Shown piece by piece: positions 26,670 to 35,260 of a stretch of 64,000 bases of DNA (within the stretch, counting starts at the first letter, position 1; every line of letters starts with the position of its first letter). The notes under the pieces were generated by a model. It had not been told where the DNA came from and did not search any database. It saw only the letters and a list, made by a program, of their open reading frames with translations. Position numbers and translations under genes: made by a program. The DNA lies in the NCBI GenBank assembly GCA_947496175.1, contig CANMBU010000003.1, positions 1-64,000 on the forward strand, given 5' to 3'. The DNA is from an uncultured Roseovarius sp. (GTDB lineage: Bacteria; Pseudomonadota; Alphaproteobacteria; Rhodobacterales; Rhodobacteraceae).

Positions 26670-27638
26670 TCAATCCTGATCTATCGTGATCACCACCTTG
26701 CCGGTTGATTTCCGGCTGCGCAAAAGCTCCAGCCCTTGCGCGGCCTCGTCCAGCGGCAAGGCATGGCTGATGTGAGGTGTGAGTTGTCCTGCCTCATACC
26801 AGGCCAGAAGCTGCGCCAAGCTGTCGGTGATGACCTGAGGTTTGAAGGCAAGATAACCACCCCAGTACAGCCCCAGCACGGAAAGGTTTTTGACCAACAG
26901 ATGATTGGCCGGGATTTGCGGAACATCCCCGCTGGCAAATCCAATGGCCAATAGCCGCGCTTCGGGCTTACACGCGCGAAAGGCGGCTTTGAACTGATCT
27001 CCGCCGACCGGGTCGTAGACGACGTCGACACCGCCCAAATCGCGACAGGCCTCTCTGATATCCTCTGTTTTGGCGTCAATCAGATGATCGGCTCCGGCGG
27101 CCTTGGCCACCTCAAGCTTGTCCGCTCCACGTGCGCACGCAATCACCGTGGCCCCCATGAGCTTGCCGATTTCCACCGCCGTCAGGCCCACACCCCCGGC
27201 CGCCCCCAGCACCAAGAGCGTTTCTCCGGCCTGAAGCTGTGCCTTGTGATCCAGCGCCACGTGGCTGGTGCCATAGGCAATCTGGAACGCGGCAGCATCG
27301 GTGAAAGGCATTGTGTCCGGCAATTTGACCGCCCGATTGGCCGGAAAAGCGCCGAATTCCGCCAACCCGCCTTGGCCACCAAACACCGCCACACGGTCCC
27401 CAACAGCGAAATCCGACACATCAGCGCCCAAGGCCTCAATCGTACCTGCCACTTCCATACCCAGGGTAAAGGGCGGTTCGGGCGTGTCCTGATATTCACC
27501 TTTGATCATCAATAGATCGGCGAAGTTGAGACCACACGCTCCGATACGGACGAGAATTTCAGTCGCTTTTGGGTTTGGCGGATCACAGGTCACCAAAGCA
27601 GGGGTCGCATCCGGGGCAGAGAGTCGAAAAGCACGCAT
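26670..27638 (-). CDS. NADPH:quinone oxidoreductase-type MDR enzyme
   Basis: A 322-residue medium-chain dehydrogenase/reductase of the zinc-free quinone oxidoreductase group. The start is the ATG at 27638 with AGGA about 9 bases upstream. Visible features are GACGLNFADLLMIKGEY, PFTLGMEVAG, the cofactor loop LVLGAAGGVGLTAVEIGKLMGA (Rossmann GxxGxxG), YDPVGGD, and GKVVITI at the C-terminus. Zinc-binding cysteines are absent. It probably reduces quinones or enals with NADPH; the true substrate is unknown. Confidence 0.9.
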   Translation of the reverse strand: MRAFRLSAPDATPALVTCDPPNPKATEILVRIGACGLNFADLLMIKGEYQDTPEPPFTLGMEVAGTIEALGADVSDFAVGDRVAVFGGQGGLAEFGAFPANRAVKLPDTMPFTDAAAFQIAYGTSHVALDHKAQLQAGETLLVLGAAGGVGLTAVEIGKLMGATVIACARGADKLEVAKAAGADHLIDAKTEDIREACRDLGGVDVVYDPVGGDQFKAAFRACKPEARLLAIGFASGDVPQIPANHLLVKNLSVLGLYWGGYLAFKPQVITDSLAQLLAWYEAGQLTPHISHALPLDEAAQGLELLRSRKSTGKVVITIDQD

Positions 27639-27941
27639 CCACAACTGTCCTTTGTCAGGTCGAGCAAGGTCGTGTCCTTGGTTGGCGAAAATCTGCGCGT
27701 GATGCAAGGCTGCCTTTGTCGCCCAACAGTTGCAAAAATTCGCATTCTGATCTATACTCGTGTAGATTGTTAAAATGTAATACTGATCACGTTATCGTTT
27801 AGCAGAGCATCTTGTCTTTTGACTTATTGGTGGTAATTTTCCCCTGCGCGGCTGGGATGCGCCGTGCATATAAACGAAATGCGCGCTATAGGCTGCAATG
27901 AGCTATGGAATAGTCGCGTTAACATTGTGAAAGGATTGCCC
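27639..27941. other. Divergent non-coding region with an 18-bp palindrome
   Basis: About 300 AT-rich bases between the MDR gene and the XRE regulator. A near-perfect palindrome, ATCTATACTCGTGTAGAT at 27750-27767 (8-bp arms, one T-G mismatch), lies 112 bases before the MDR start and is an operator candidate. No gene or RNA is recognised. Confidence 0.5.
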
Positions 27942-28313
27942 ATGCCGCACCCCGTAGATGTGCATGTCGGTAAACGGATACGTCATCGCAGATGGCTTGT
28001 CGGAATGACGCAGCAACAACTTGCTGAAAGTGTCGGAATCAAGTTCCAGCAAATCCAGAAATATGAAACCGGTGCAAATCGGGTCAGCGCATCGCGCCTC
28101 TGGGATATTGCCGGGTCTATGGATGTGGATGTGAGTTTCTTTTTCGAAGGGCTGGAACGAGCCACTGAGGACAAGCAGACCACAGATGCAGCGCCGGCTG
28201 ATCTTTTGGGGGACAAGGAAGCGCTGGATTTGATCCGGTCCTACTACTCGATCCCTGAAAATCAACGCCGACGCCTGTTTGATCTTGCCCGCGTCCTGAG
28301 CGACGTGGCTTGA
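27942..28313 (+). CDS. XRE-family helix-turn-helix regulator
   Basis: A 123-residue protein from the ATG at 27942 with AAAGGA 7 bases upstream; an upstream in-frame ATG (27864) is less likely. The HTH_3 domain spans residues 9-66 (GKRIRHRRWLVGMTQQQLAESVGIKFQQIQKYETGANRVSASRLWDIA). A short acidic linker and a C-terminal helix (EALDLIRSYYSIPENQRRRLFDLARVL) follow. This type is common in Rhodobacterales and related to the SinR/CopG-like regulators. The target is unknown; the palindrome at 27750 is a candidate. Confidence 0.9.
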   Translation: MPHPVDVHVGKRIRHRRWLVGMTQQQLAESVGIKFQQIQKYETGANRVSASRLWDIAGSMDVDVSFFFEGLERATEDKQTTDAAPADLLGDKEALDLIRSYYSIPENQRRRLFDLARVLSDVA

Positions 28314-28335
28314 GCCAAACGCCGGTCCGGTCTAG

Positions 28336-28359
28336 TCATGCCGCCTAGGGGCGGCATGA
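28336..28359 (+). promoter_or_regulatory. Hairpin immediately upstream of the hisN ribosome-binding site
   Basis: TCATGCCGCC and GGCGGCATGA form a perfect 10-bp stem around TAGG. The 3' arm runs directly into the GAGGG that serves hisN, so the stem may partly mask that site. No T-tract follows. Confidence 0.45.
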
Positions 28360-28369
28360 GGGCTCTGGG

Positions 28370-29164
28370 ATGGACCAGTCAGATATCGTCGAAACAGCGC
28401 ATGCGCTGGCAGATGCGGCGCGTGACGCCACTTTACCTTGGTTTCGCACCAAGAACCTTCAGGCCGAGAATAAGGCCGCTTCCTCTAAACCTTTCGATCC
28501 TGTGACCCGTGCAGACCGCGCGGCCGAAGAGGCGATGCGCAAAGTGCTGGCGGAGCGCCGGCCCGATGATTCCATTCTGGGGGAGGAATTCGGGGCCACT
28601 GGCGGGCGCACCGGACTGACCTGGGTGCTGGACCCGATTGATGGAACGCGCGGATTTTTGACCGGCACGCCGACCTGGGGCGTCCTGATCGCGATCTCGG
28701 ACGAGAACGGACCGTTCTACGGCCTTATCGATCAGCCCTATATCGGTGAGCGTTTCGAAGGGGGGTTGGGCCGGGCCGAGATGTCTGGACCTCATGGTCG
28801 CAAAAACCTGGCCACCTGCGGCAACCGTCCGCTTGGCGAAGCCAATCTCTTCACCACCTTTCCCGAGGTTGGAAACAAAACCGAAGGTGAGGCCTTTCGC
28901 GCTGTGGCCGAAAAGGTGCAATTCGCGCGCTATGGCATGGATTGCTATGCTTATGCGCTTTTGGCCTCAGGCCAGGTGGATCTGGTGATTGAAGCAGGGC
29001 TCAACGCCTATGACATACAAGCGCCCATTGCGGTGATCGAGGCCGCAGGCGGTGTTGTCACGGATTGGCGCGGCGGACCAGCGCATCACGGCGGACAGGT
29101 TATTGCCGCAGCAGGGCAGATGCAGCACAAAGCGGCGCTGGGCATTCTGTCTGAATTTGTCTGA
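28370..29164 (+). CDS. hisN: Histidinol-phosphatase, inositol monophosphatase family
   Basis: A 264-residue Mg2+-dependent phosphatase of the IMPase fold. The metal-binding motifs are GEEFG (residue about 71), WVLDPIDGTRGF (about 86-97) and the C-terminal AGLNAYDIQAPIAVIEAAGG. The pattern matches HisN enzymes that dephosphorylate histidinol phosphate in alphaproteobacteria and actinobacteria. Other IMPase-fold substrates remain possible because no histidine gene is adjacent. The hairpin at 28336-28359 precedes the start. Confidence 0.87.
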   Translation: MDQSDIVETAHALADAARDATLPWFRTKNLQAENKAASSKPFDPVTRADRAAEEAMRKVLAERRPDDSILGEEFGATGGRTGLTWVLDPIDGTRGFLTGTPTWGVLIAISDENGPFYGLIDQPYIGERFEGGLGRAEMSGPHGRKNLATCGNRPLGEANLFTTFPEVGNKTEGEAFRAVAEKVQFARYGMDCYAYALLASGQVDLVIEAGLNAYDIQAPIAVIEAAGGVVTDWRGGPAHHGGQVIAAAGQMQHKAALGILSEFV

Positions 29165-29240
29165 CAGAAAGTGAGCACAATCTCGCGAGTTGGCTCAGCC
29201 GTGGTGGCGATCGGTTTTGTCCTTGCATAGGATCAATGCC

Positions 29241-29693
29241 ATGGGACTCCGATTTCTAACCATCTGTGCGCTCGCCATGGCTCTGGTCGCGACACCTCTG
29301 ACCGCCCAGGAGCTTCGTGACGCCAGTCAGTCAGCCCGCGCCTGGCTCAATGACTACCGCGCGCAAAAGAATGCTCCGGCCCTTGGAACGTCACCTCAAC
29401 TGACAAAGGCCGCCGCCGCCCATGCACGCGACATGGCGCGCAAAGGGTTCTTCAGCCATCAGGGGTCTGACGGAAGTTCCGTTGCAGATCGGGTGCGACG
29501 CCAGGGATATGGCTATTGCTTCGTGGCCGAGAATATCGCCAAGGGGCAACGCGATCTGGGGACTGTCTTGCAAAGCTGGGCAGAGTCCAGGGGACACAGA
29601 CGGAATATGCTCAGCCGTGAGGCACGGGATTTCGCGCTGGTGCGCGGGCCGGGCAATATCTGGGTGATGGTTCTGGGAAGGTCGGGCTGCTAA
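29241..29693 (+). CDS. Exported CAP-domain (SCP/PR-1-like) protein
   Basis: A 150-residue protein with a signal peptide (FLTICALAMALVATPLTAQ). The CAP domain covers the rest: LNDYRAQKNAPAL, AAAHARDMARKGFFSHQGSDGSSVADRV, AENIAKGQRD, WAESRGHRRNML. The cavity residues His (FFSH), Glu (AEN) and His (RGHRRN) are conserved. Function of bacterial CAP proteins is mostly unknown. The start at 29241 is chosen because the signal peptide begins there. Confidence 0.88.
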   Translation: MGLRFLTICALAMALVATPLTAQELRDASQSARAWLNDYRAQKNAPALGTSPQLTKAAAAHARDMARKGFFSHQGSDGSSVADRVRRQGYGYCFVAENIAKGQRDLGTVLQSWAESRGHRRNMLSREARDFALVRGPGNIWVMVLGRSGC

Positions 29694-30001
29694 GGTATTC
29701 TGCCTTCAACCTGAGACATCAGCGAATGGCGAAACGTTTTAGGCGCCCTGCCGTTTGTTGCTCTTCGGAAGAGACGTGTGTCTCGACCGCCCACACACGT
29801 CACACACTCCGTACTCAAAAGGCGGCCGCAACACACATTGGCGGTTCTACGCCGAGTTTGTGTCCGGAATTGGGGCAGAACAGGGTTTGCGCAAGACCAA
29901 TTCACGGCAGGGGGCCACAAAGGTTGACGCGCTTTGCGCATTGCTGTGCGCGACCGGCTGTGCCAGATCAGGGTTAAGTTAAATGCCATGGGAGGCGTGA
30001 T
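29694..30001. other. Non-coding region with adjacent inverted repeats
   Basis: About 300 bases with no supported gene. CTCTT/AAGAG (29761-29773) is followed directly by GACGTGTGT (29773-29781) and ACACACGTC (29793-29801), a perfect 9-bp inverted repeat with an 11-base loop. No T-run follows. The sequence before 30002 carries GGGAGG for the acyl-CoA dehydrogenase. Confidence 0.5.
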
Positions 30002-31231
30002 ATGCTGCTTGGAATGAGGCCAGAGGCAGAGCAAAAGCTGGCCGCCGTGCGTGCCATGGTGCGTGACGAGATCGCGCCTCTGAATGCAGAGTATCACGCC
30101 GAGATTGGTAAGGGCGGCCGCTGGACCTTCACACCCCGGCAGGCGGAAATTCTGGAAGGGCTGAAGGCGCGCGCCAAGGCGGCAGGATTGTGGAATTTCT
30201 GGCTGACCGATCATGACCGCGGCATGGACCTGAGCACGGTGGAATACGCCTATTTTGCCGAAGAAATGGGAAAAACGCCTTTGGGCGCAGAAGTTTTCAA
30301 CTGCAATGCGCCAGATACCGGGAATATGGAGGTGTTCGTCAAATACGGCACGGGTGACATGAAATCCCGCTGGCTGGAGCCGCTGCTGGAGGGGGAGATC
30401 CGATCTGCCTACCTGATGACGGAGCCGGATGTGGCCAGCTCAGATGCCACCAACATTGCCATGTCCTGTGTGCGGGACGGGGATGACTACGTGCTGAATG
30501 GCGAAAAGTGGTGGGCCACGGGAGCAGGGGACCCGCGCTGTGCGGTTTACATTGTCATGGTGCGCACTGGGGGTCAGGACGCACCAAAGCACCAACGCCA
30601 TTCGATGATTGTGGTTCCCTCAGACGCGCCCGGCATCGAAAAGCTACGCCCGATGCAGGTCTATGGCGCCGATGATGCCCCGCATGGGCATATGCATATC
30701 CGGTTTACGGATGTGCGCGTGCCCGCGGAAAACCTGCTGTTGGGAGAGGGGCGCGGGTTTGAGATTGCCCAAGGACGGCTTGGACCAGGGCGCATCCACC
30801 ATTGCATGCGCGCCATTGGTCAGGCCGAGGCCGCGTTGGAGTTGATGTGTCGCCGGTCGCTGGAGCGGGAAGCCTTTGGCAAGCCTTTGGCGCAGCTTGG
30901 CGCAAATTTCGACATTCTGGCCGAGGCGCGGATGGAGATTGAGCAGGCGCGGCTTTTGTGTCTCAAGGCGGCCTGGATGATGGATCAGGGCGATGCGCGC
31001 GCCGCTGCGCCGTGGATTCATCAGATCAAGGTCGTTGCCCCGCGCATGGCATTGAAGGTCGTTGATGAGGCGGTGCAGATGTTCGGCGCGCAGGGCATTT
31101 CGCAGGACACCGAGCTGGCGGCAATGTGGACCCACCTGCGCACGCTGCGGCTGGCCGACGGGCCCGATGCGGTGCATCGCAGGCAGGTGGCGCGCGCCGA
31201 GCTGCGCAAATATTCCCAAGCGAAGTTTTGA
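30002..31231 (+). CDS. Acyl-CoA dehydrogenase
   Basis: A 409-residue FAD enzyme, with GGGAGG six bases before its ATG. Motifs are AYLMTEPDVASSDATNI (FAD-binding), DYVLNGEKWWATGAGDPRC, GPGRIHHCMRAIGQAEAALELM, REAFGKPLAQLGANFDILAEARMEIEQAR and a C-terminal QMFGAQGISQDT. The pattern is closest to the ACAD10/11-like group rather than short-chain enzymes. It would start beta-oxidation of an unidentified acyl-CoA. No electron-transfer flavoprotein or thiolase is adjacent. Confidence 0.93.
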   Translation: MLLGMRPEAEQKLAAVRAMVRDEIAPLNAEYHAEIGKGGRWTFTPRQAEILEGLKARAKAAGLWNFWLTDHDRGMDLSTVEYAYFAEEMGKTPLGAEVFNCNAPDTGNMEVFVKYGTGDMKSRWLEPLLEGEIRSAYLMTEPDVASSDATNIAMSCVRDGDDYVLNGEKWWATGAGDPRCAVYIVMVRTGGQDAPKHQRHSMIVVPSDAPGIEKLRPMQVYGADDAPHGHMHIRFTDVRVPAENLLLGEGRGFEIAQGRLGPGRIHHCMRAIGQAEAALELMCRRSLEREAFGKPLAQLGANFDILAEARMEIEQARLLCLKAAWMMDQGDARAAAPWIHQIKVVAPRMALKVVDEAVQMFGAQGISQDTELAAMWTHLRTLRLADGPDAVHRRQVARAELRKYSQAKF

Positions 31232-31336
31232 CAATAACTATTTGTTTTTTGGGTATTTATTACAAGAAAGAAGGCGGGCGGCTCAGAGCAATCATAGCCT
31301 CTCGACAAAGGCGCTGGACAGGGTCTTAATGCCGTC

Positions 31337-32242
31337 ATGACGTCTGAGCAAAATGCACGGCCCGGGTGGGGTATCTTTTGGATGGTGGTGACCGGGCTGC
31401 AGTTTGTGGGCGTCACCGCGCTGGTCAAACTTTTGGGCACGCGCATTCCGGCCCCTGAGGCGGCGTTTCTGCGCTATGTGCTGGGGTTGGTGTTTCTTAT
31501 TCCGATGCTGGGCACGCTGAGCCGGTTGCGGCTGGACCGAGGCACTCTGGGGCTTTTCGCCGCGCGCGGTGTGGCGCATTCCCTGGGCGTGGGCCTGTGG
31601 TTTTTTGCCATGGCACGCATTCCCATCGCGGATGTCACCGCGATGAACTACCTCTCCCCCATCTATGTGACGCTGGGGGCCGCGTTCTTTCTGGGGGAAA
31701 AGCTGGCGCTGCGCCGGGTGCTGGCTATTCTTGTGGCCCTCATAGGTGCGCTGATCATTCTGCGGCCCGGGTTTCGCGAGGTGGGGCCTGGGCATCTGGC
31801 GATGATCTTTACCGCGATTGTCTTTGGGGCGTCCTATCTTCTGGCCAAGATGCTCTCAGAACGGTGCAGCCCCGGGCTGGTGGTGGCGATGCTTTCAATC
31901 ACTGTGACGATTGGATTGGCACCTGTGGCGCTTGCCAATTGGGTGACGCCGACATCTTATGAGCTTTTGGTGCTGTTCGGTGTGGCCGCACTGGCCACAG
32001 GCGGGCATTACACAATGACTCTGGCCTTCCGCGCCGCCCCGCTGGCCATCACACAGCCGGTGTCGTTTCTGCAACTGGTTTGGGCCGTGGCGCTGGGGCT
32101 TGTGGTCTTCGGCGAACCGTTTGATCCCTGGGTCATCCTCGGCGGTATGGTGATCGTGGCCGCCGTCAGCTTTATCAGCTGGCGCGAAGCCATCCTAAAG
32201 CGCCGTGCGATTACGCCGACTGTCACCCAGACAAAGGTGTAA
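31337..32242 (+). CDS. EamA/DMT-family membrane transporter (second)
   Basis: A 301-residue protein with about ten membrane helices in two EamA repeats. Typical segments are RYVLGLVFLIPML, IADVTAMNYLSPIYVTLGAAFFLGEKL in the first half, and ITQPVSFLQLVWAVALGLVVFGEPFDPWVILGG in the second, where proline and glutamate positions match RhaT/EamA exporters. The substrate is unknown. It is not closely similar to the DMT protein at 2081-2983. Confidence 0.9.
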   Translation: MTSEQNARPGWGIFWMVVTGLQFVGVTALVKLLGTRIPAPEAAFLRYVLGLVFLIPMLGTLSRLRLDRGTLGLFAARGVAHSLGVGLWFFAMARIPIADVTAMNYLSPIYVTLGAAFFLGEKLALRRVLAILVALIGALIILRPGFREVGPGHLAMIFTAIVFGASYLLAKMLSERCSPGLVVAMLSITVTIGLAPVALANWVTPTSYELLVLFGVAALATGGHYTMTLAFRAAPLAITQPVSFLQLVWAVALGLVVFGEPFDPWVILGGMVIVAAVSFISWREAILKRRAITPTVTQTKV

Positions 32243-32775
32243 TTCGGGGGTTATCGCAGTTTGTCGTGAAACAGGACGAGCAGCTCGTCGCGGCTGACCG
32301 AAGGTTGTTTGGCGAAACCTGCATCATGGTTGTCAGATGTGTGCCCAACACCGTTTGTGGCAACAGCATGAAAGAGTGCCCTTGGCGCAGCAAGGCTCAG
32401 ATTGAGAAGATGGATCATTCGTTATCTCCATTTACTCCCATGCAGAGCCCCCGATCTGATGGTGTGTGAAACATCAAGGTCGCGGGAAGTGTGTCGGCAA
32501 TCAAGTTGTAGGTTGATGTTCACGCTATACCAATGGTGTAAATGATAATAAAAACAAAGCTTTGTGGTAGTGTTTCTGAAAGTGACGTTGCGTCCAATAC
32601 GAATCTGGCGACGCTTGGCCTTTTTCAAACCGTGACCAATCTGCGGAAAATCGTTCTATTGTTTCGAGTTCAGTTAAAGTTAAACAATCCGATGGTGAAT
32701 CGCTTAGTAAGCCCCTGAAAACAAAAAACCCCCGAGGACGCGCCTCGGGGGTTCTGATGTGTTTGAGATCGCGAC
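32243..32775. other. Long AT-rich non-coding region
   Basis: About 530 bases without a supported gene between the DMT gene and the converging solute-binding protein gene. A palindrome TATACCA-A-TGGTGTA at 32526-32540 resembles GntR-type operators and is followed by AT-rich sequence. No product in the short open frames is convincing. A terminator for the minus-strand gene lies at 32723-32753. Confidence 0.5.
32723..32753 (-). terminator. Rho-independent terminator of the solute-binding protein gene
   Basis: AACCCCCGAGG (32727-32737) and CCTCGGGGGTT (32743-32753) form a perfect 11-bp stem. On the minus strand it is followed by a run of six T. It lies 22 bases beyond the stop codon. Confidence 0.92.
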
Positions 32776-34332
32776 TTAGGCGAAGGACCAGCGCTCGGCC
32801 CAGCGTTCGCCGTCCATATCCCAGTTCGAGCCCATCGCCTCTGGCGTTTTGAGCTTGTTGGACGTGGCAAAGACATAGTTCGCGAACATCGGGATGATGA
32901 CGCCGCCCTGGTTTGAGACGATGTCCTGCATTTCGAAATACATCTCCTGACGCTTGGCCGGGTCGAGTTCAGCCCGCGCCTCAACCATGAGGGCTTCAAA
33001 GCGGTCATGGCACCAGAAGCTGTCGTTCCAGTCTGCTCCACAGCTGTAGGCCGTGGCAAACATCTGATCCTGGACAGGTCGACCAGACCAATAAACCGCG
33101 GAGAAGGATTTCTTCATCCACACATCTGACCAGTAGCCATCGTTGGGCTCACGCACAACGGTGAGGTCAATGCCAGCTGCTTTGGCCGAGTTCTGGAACA
33201 GAACGCCAGCATCCACCGCACCCGCAAAGGCCGCGTCCGCTGCCGAGAGGCTGACTTCAAGGCTGTCGAGACCGGCTTCCTTGAGGTAGAATTTGGCCTT
33301 GTCCGGATCGTAGGTCTTTTGCTCAAGCTCGGTGTTGTAATAGAGCTGACCTTGACCCACGGGGATGTCGTTGCCGACAGAGCCATAGCCGAAGAGGATC
33401 TTCTCGACCATTTCTTCGCGGTTGATGGCGTATTTCAGAGCCTGACGTACATTGTTGTCGTCAAACGGCGCCTGGTTTGTAGACATCGCAAATGTGTAGT
33501 GCTGGGTGCCAGCCACAGAATGGATGTTCAGATTGGCGTTGCGCTCCAGAAGACCCACGGTCTTCAGGTCAACGCGGTCAACCACGTCCACATCGCCAGA
33601 GACCAGCGCGGTTGTCCGCGCGTTTTGGTCCACCAGGGCCAGCATTTCGATGCTGTCAAAGAAGCCCACGGTGTCGCGCCAATGGTTCGGGTTGCGTTCC
33701 ATTGTGATGCTGACCCCGAAGTTTTTCTCCTTCAGGATGTAGCTGCCGCAGCCATCGCCGGATTCCCAGTCAATGGTGTCGTCTTTGGCCGGATGGATGG
33801 TCAGGTGGTAGTCGCTGAGGATGAAAGGGAAGTCCGCGTTGCCGCCAGACAGTTCCACCACCACATTGTTGCCATCGACCTTCATGTCCTGAATTGGTGC
33901 CACCAGAGGACCCGCCGCCGAGGTGGAATCTTCACCACGGTGGAAGTTCAATGAGGCCACAACATCTTCCGGTGTCAACGGTTTGCCCGAGTGGAAGGTC
34001 ACGCCCTCGCGGATTTTGAAGGTCCAGGTCTTGGCGTCTGCGGTGGCTTCCCAGCTTTCGGCCAGTTCAGGCTGCAGCGAGCCATCTGGCGCCACTTCGG
34101 TCAGGCGACCATGGATGGCAAAGGCCATGCCGATGGTGAAGCCGTTTTCCCATGTGCCCGGGTTCAGCGTATCGGTGGTCTGGCCGTGGCCCTTACCCAC
34201 ACGAAGATGTCCGCCGCGCTTGGGCGCAGCATAAGCCGCGCCACCCAGTGGCAGAGTTGCTGCCATGGCAGTTGCGGCGGTTGTCTTTAGAAATCCACGG
34301 CGGTCAAGCAAGCCGCCTTTGATGATCGACAT
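32776..34332 (-). CDS. ABC transporter substrate-binding protein, family 5 (peptide/opine type), Tat-exported
   Basis: A 518-residue periplasmic binding protein. The N-terminus has a Tat signal, DRRGFLKTTAATAMAATLPLGG. SBP_bac_5 motifs follow: LQPELAESWEATADAKTWTFKIREGVTFHSGKPLTPEDVVASL, the DVDVVDRVD segment, and NNVRQALKYAINREEMV. The family binds peptides, opines and other polar solutes. No permease or ATPase gene is adjacent, so it is an orphan binding protein here. It diverges from the betI-betC-betA operon across a region with BetI-like palindromes, which suggests a quaternary-ammonium-related solute. Confidence 0.92.
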   Translation of the reverse strand: MSIIKGGLLDRRGFLKTTAATAMAATLPLGGAAYAAPKRGGHLRVGKGHGQTTDTLNPGTWENGFTIGMAFAIHGRLTEVAPDGSLQPELAESWEATADAKTWTFKIREGVTFHSGKPLTPEDVVASLNFHRGEDSTSAAGPLVAPIQDMKVDGNNVVVELSGGNADFPFILSDYHLTIHPAKDDTIDWESGDGCGSYILKEKNFGVSITMERNPNHWRDTVGFFDSIEMLALVDQNARTTALVSGDVDVVDRVDLKTVGLLERNANLNIHSVAGTQHYTFAMSTNQAPFDDNNVRQALKYAINREEMVEKILFGYGSVGNDIPVGQGQLYYNTELEQKTYDPDKAKFYLKEAGLDSLEVSLSAADAAFAGAVDAGVLFQNSAKAAGIDLTVVREPNDGYWSDVWMKKSFSAVYWSGRPVQDQMFATAYSCGADWNDSFWCHDRFEALMVEARAELDPAKRQEMYFEMQDIVSNQGGVIIPMFANYVFATSNKLKTPEAMGSNWDMDGERWAERWSFA

Positions 34333-34501
34333 ATTCAGTTCTCCCTGTTTTTTGTCGTTATAATCTTGATACGTCTGTGTTGAGTTCTCGTTTGATTTAC
34401 TCCGTCACATTCCCCGTTCTGTCCGGCGCTCTCAATCCCAAAGGACCTTCTGTGGTCCCGATCGCGCGCCATGACACCCGTTTTATCAACGCGTGCATAG
34501 G

Positions 34502-34518
34502 TTAGACGGCTCGTCCAA
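34502..34518. promoter_or_regulatory. Imperfect palindrome, possible second BetI-type site
   Basis: TTAGACG and CGTCCAA flank GCT, with one mismatch between arms. It is 170 bases upstream of the binding-protein ATG and resembles the operator at 34613. The assignment is tentative. Confidence 0.35.
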
Positions 34519-34612
34519 CTCGATGCAACGGCAAACTCAAACATGACGCCATCATCTTTCCACGAGTGCCGCATTTCAAGCTTTTGCTGTCGCGGCTTGG
34601 AGAAAATCGGTT

Positions 34613-34634
34613 ATTGGTTGACGAGTCAATTAAA
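34613..34634. promoter_or_regulatory. Putative BetI operator upstream of betI
   Basis: ATTGGTTGACGAGTCAAT contains the perfect palindrome TTGAC-GA-GTCAA (34618-34629). It resembles known BetI operators, which centre on TTGA...TCAA in AT-rich flanks. It ends 38 bases before the betI ATG, a normal place for autoregulation. Footprinting would be decisive. Confidence 0.6.
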
Positions 34635-34672
34635 AAAGAATACCGCGAAAATACAACTGCGGGGGAGGTTTG

Positions 34673-35260
34673 ATGCCAAAGCTTGGGATGGAACCGATTC
34701 GACGCTCGGCCTTGGTCGAGGCGACAATCAGTGAGATTGGCGCGCAAGGCTCACTTGATGTCACGGTAAGCCAGATTGCCCGCCGGGCGGGCATGTCGAG
34801 CGCGCTGGCGCATCATTACTTTGGGTCCAAGGAACAGATTTTCGCGGCCGCCATGCGGCACATCCTGACGCTTTATGGGGCCGAGGTGCGCGGTGCGATG
34901 ATCATGGCCAAGACGCCCCGTGACCGCATTGAGGCCATCATACGCGCCAGTTTCGCACCTGCGCAGTTCCGCACCGAGATGGTCGCGGCCTGGCTCAATT
35001 TTTACGTTCAGGCGCAAAAATCGGACGAGGCGCGGCGGCTTTTGCATATCTATCAGCACCGGCTGCGCTCTAACCTGCATCATGCCTTTCGTCAGCTTGC
35101 CCCCGAGGATGCGCGGACACTGACACGTGGTCTCGCGGCGATGATCGACGGTTTGTATATCCGGCAGGCGCTGCACAAGGCGCCGCTCTCGGGCGAAGAG
35201 GCCATCAAGGTGCTGTTGCATTACATCGACACATCCTTGCCAGCGGACATGCGTGAATGA
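34673..35260 (+). CDS. betI: BetI-type TetR repressor of choline/betaine genes
   Basis: A 195-residue regulator starting at the ATG at 34673, with GGAGG about 5 bases upstream. MPKLGMEPIRRSALVEATI and the TetR HTH at residues 31-50 (TVSQIARRAGMSSALAHHYFGSK) are typical of BetI. The C-terminal domain (FRTEMVAAWLNFYVQAQ, DGLYIRQAL) matches the choline-sensing domain. It overlaps betC by four bases (ATGA), so repression would cover the operon. Confidence 0.94.
   Translation: MPKLGMEPIRRSALVEATISEIGAQGSLDVTVSQIARRAGMSSALAHHYFGSKEQIFAAAMRHILTLYGAEVRGAMIMAKTPRDRIEAIIRASFAPAQFRTEMVAAWLNFYVQAQKSDEARRLLHIYQHRLRSNLHHAFRQLAPEDARTLTRGLAAMIDGLYIRQALHKAPLSGEEAIKVLLHYIDTSLPADMRE

Larger units (their letters stand above)
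34333..34672. other. Divergent control region between the binding protein and betI
   Basis: About 340 AT-richer bases carrying both promoters. Two inverted repeats of similar type are seen (34502-34518 and 34613-34634), listed separately. A GGGGGAGG ribosome-binding site for betI ends the region. Confidence 0.6.

Noticed and set aside
29690..30214. Minus-strand frame of 174 codons over the gap before the acyl-CoA dehydrogenase
   Set aside because: It runs into the dehydrogenase coding region and resembles no family; no ribosome-binding site.
32266..32469. Short plus-strand frame of 67 codons after the second DMT gene
   Set aside because: No ribosome-binding site, no recognisable pattern and mixed codon use.
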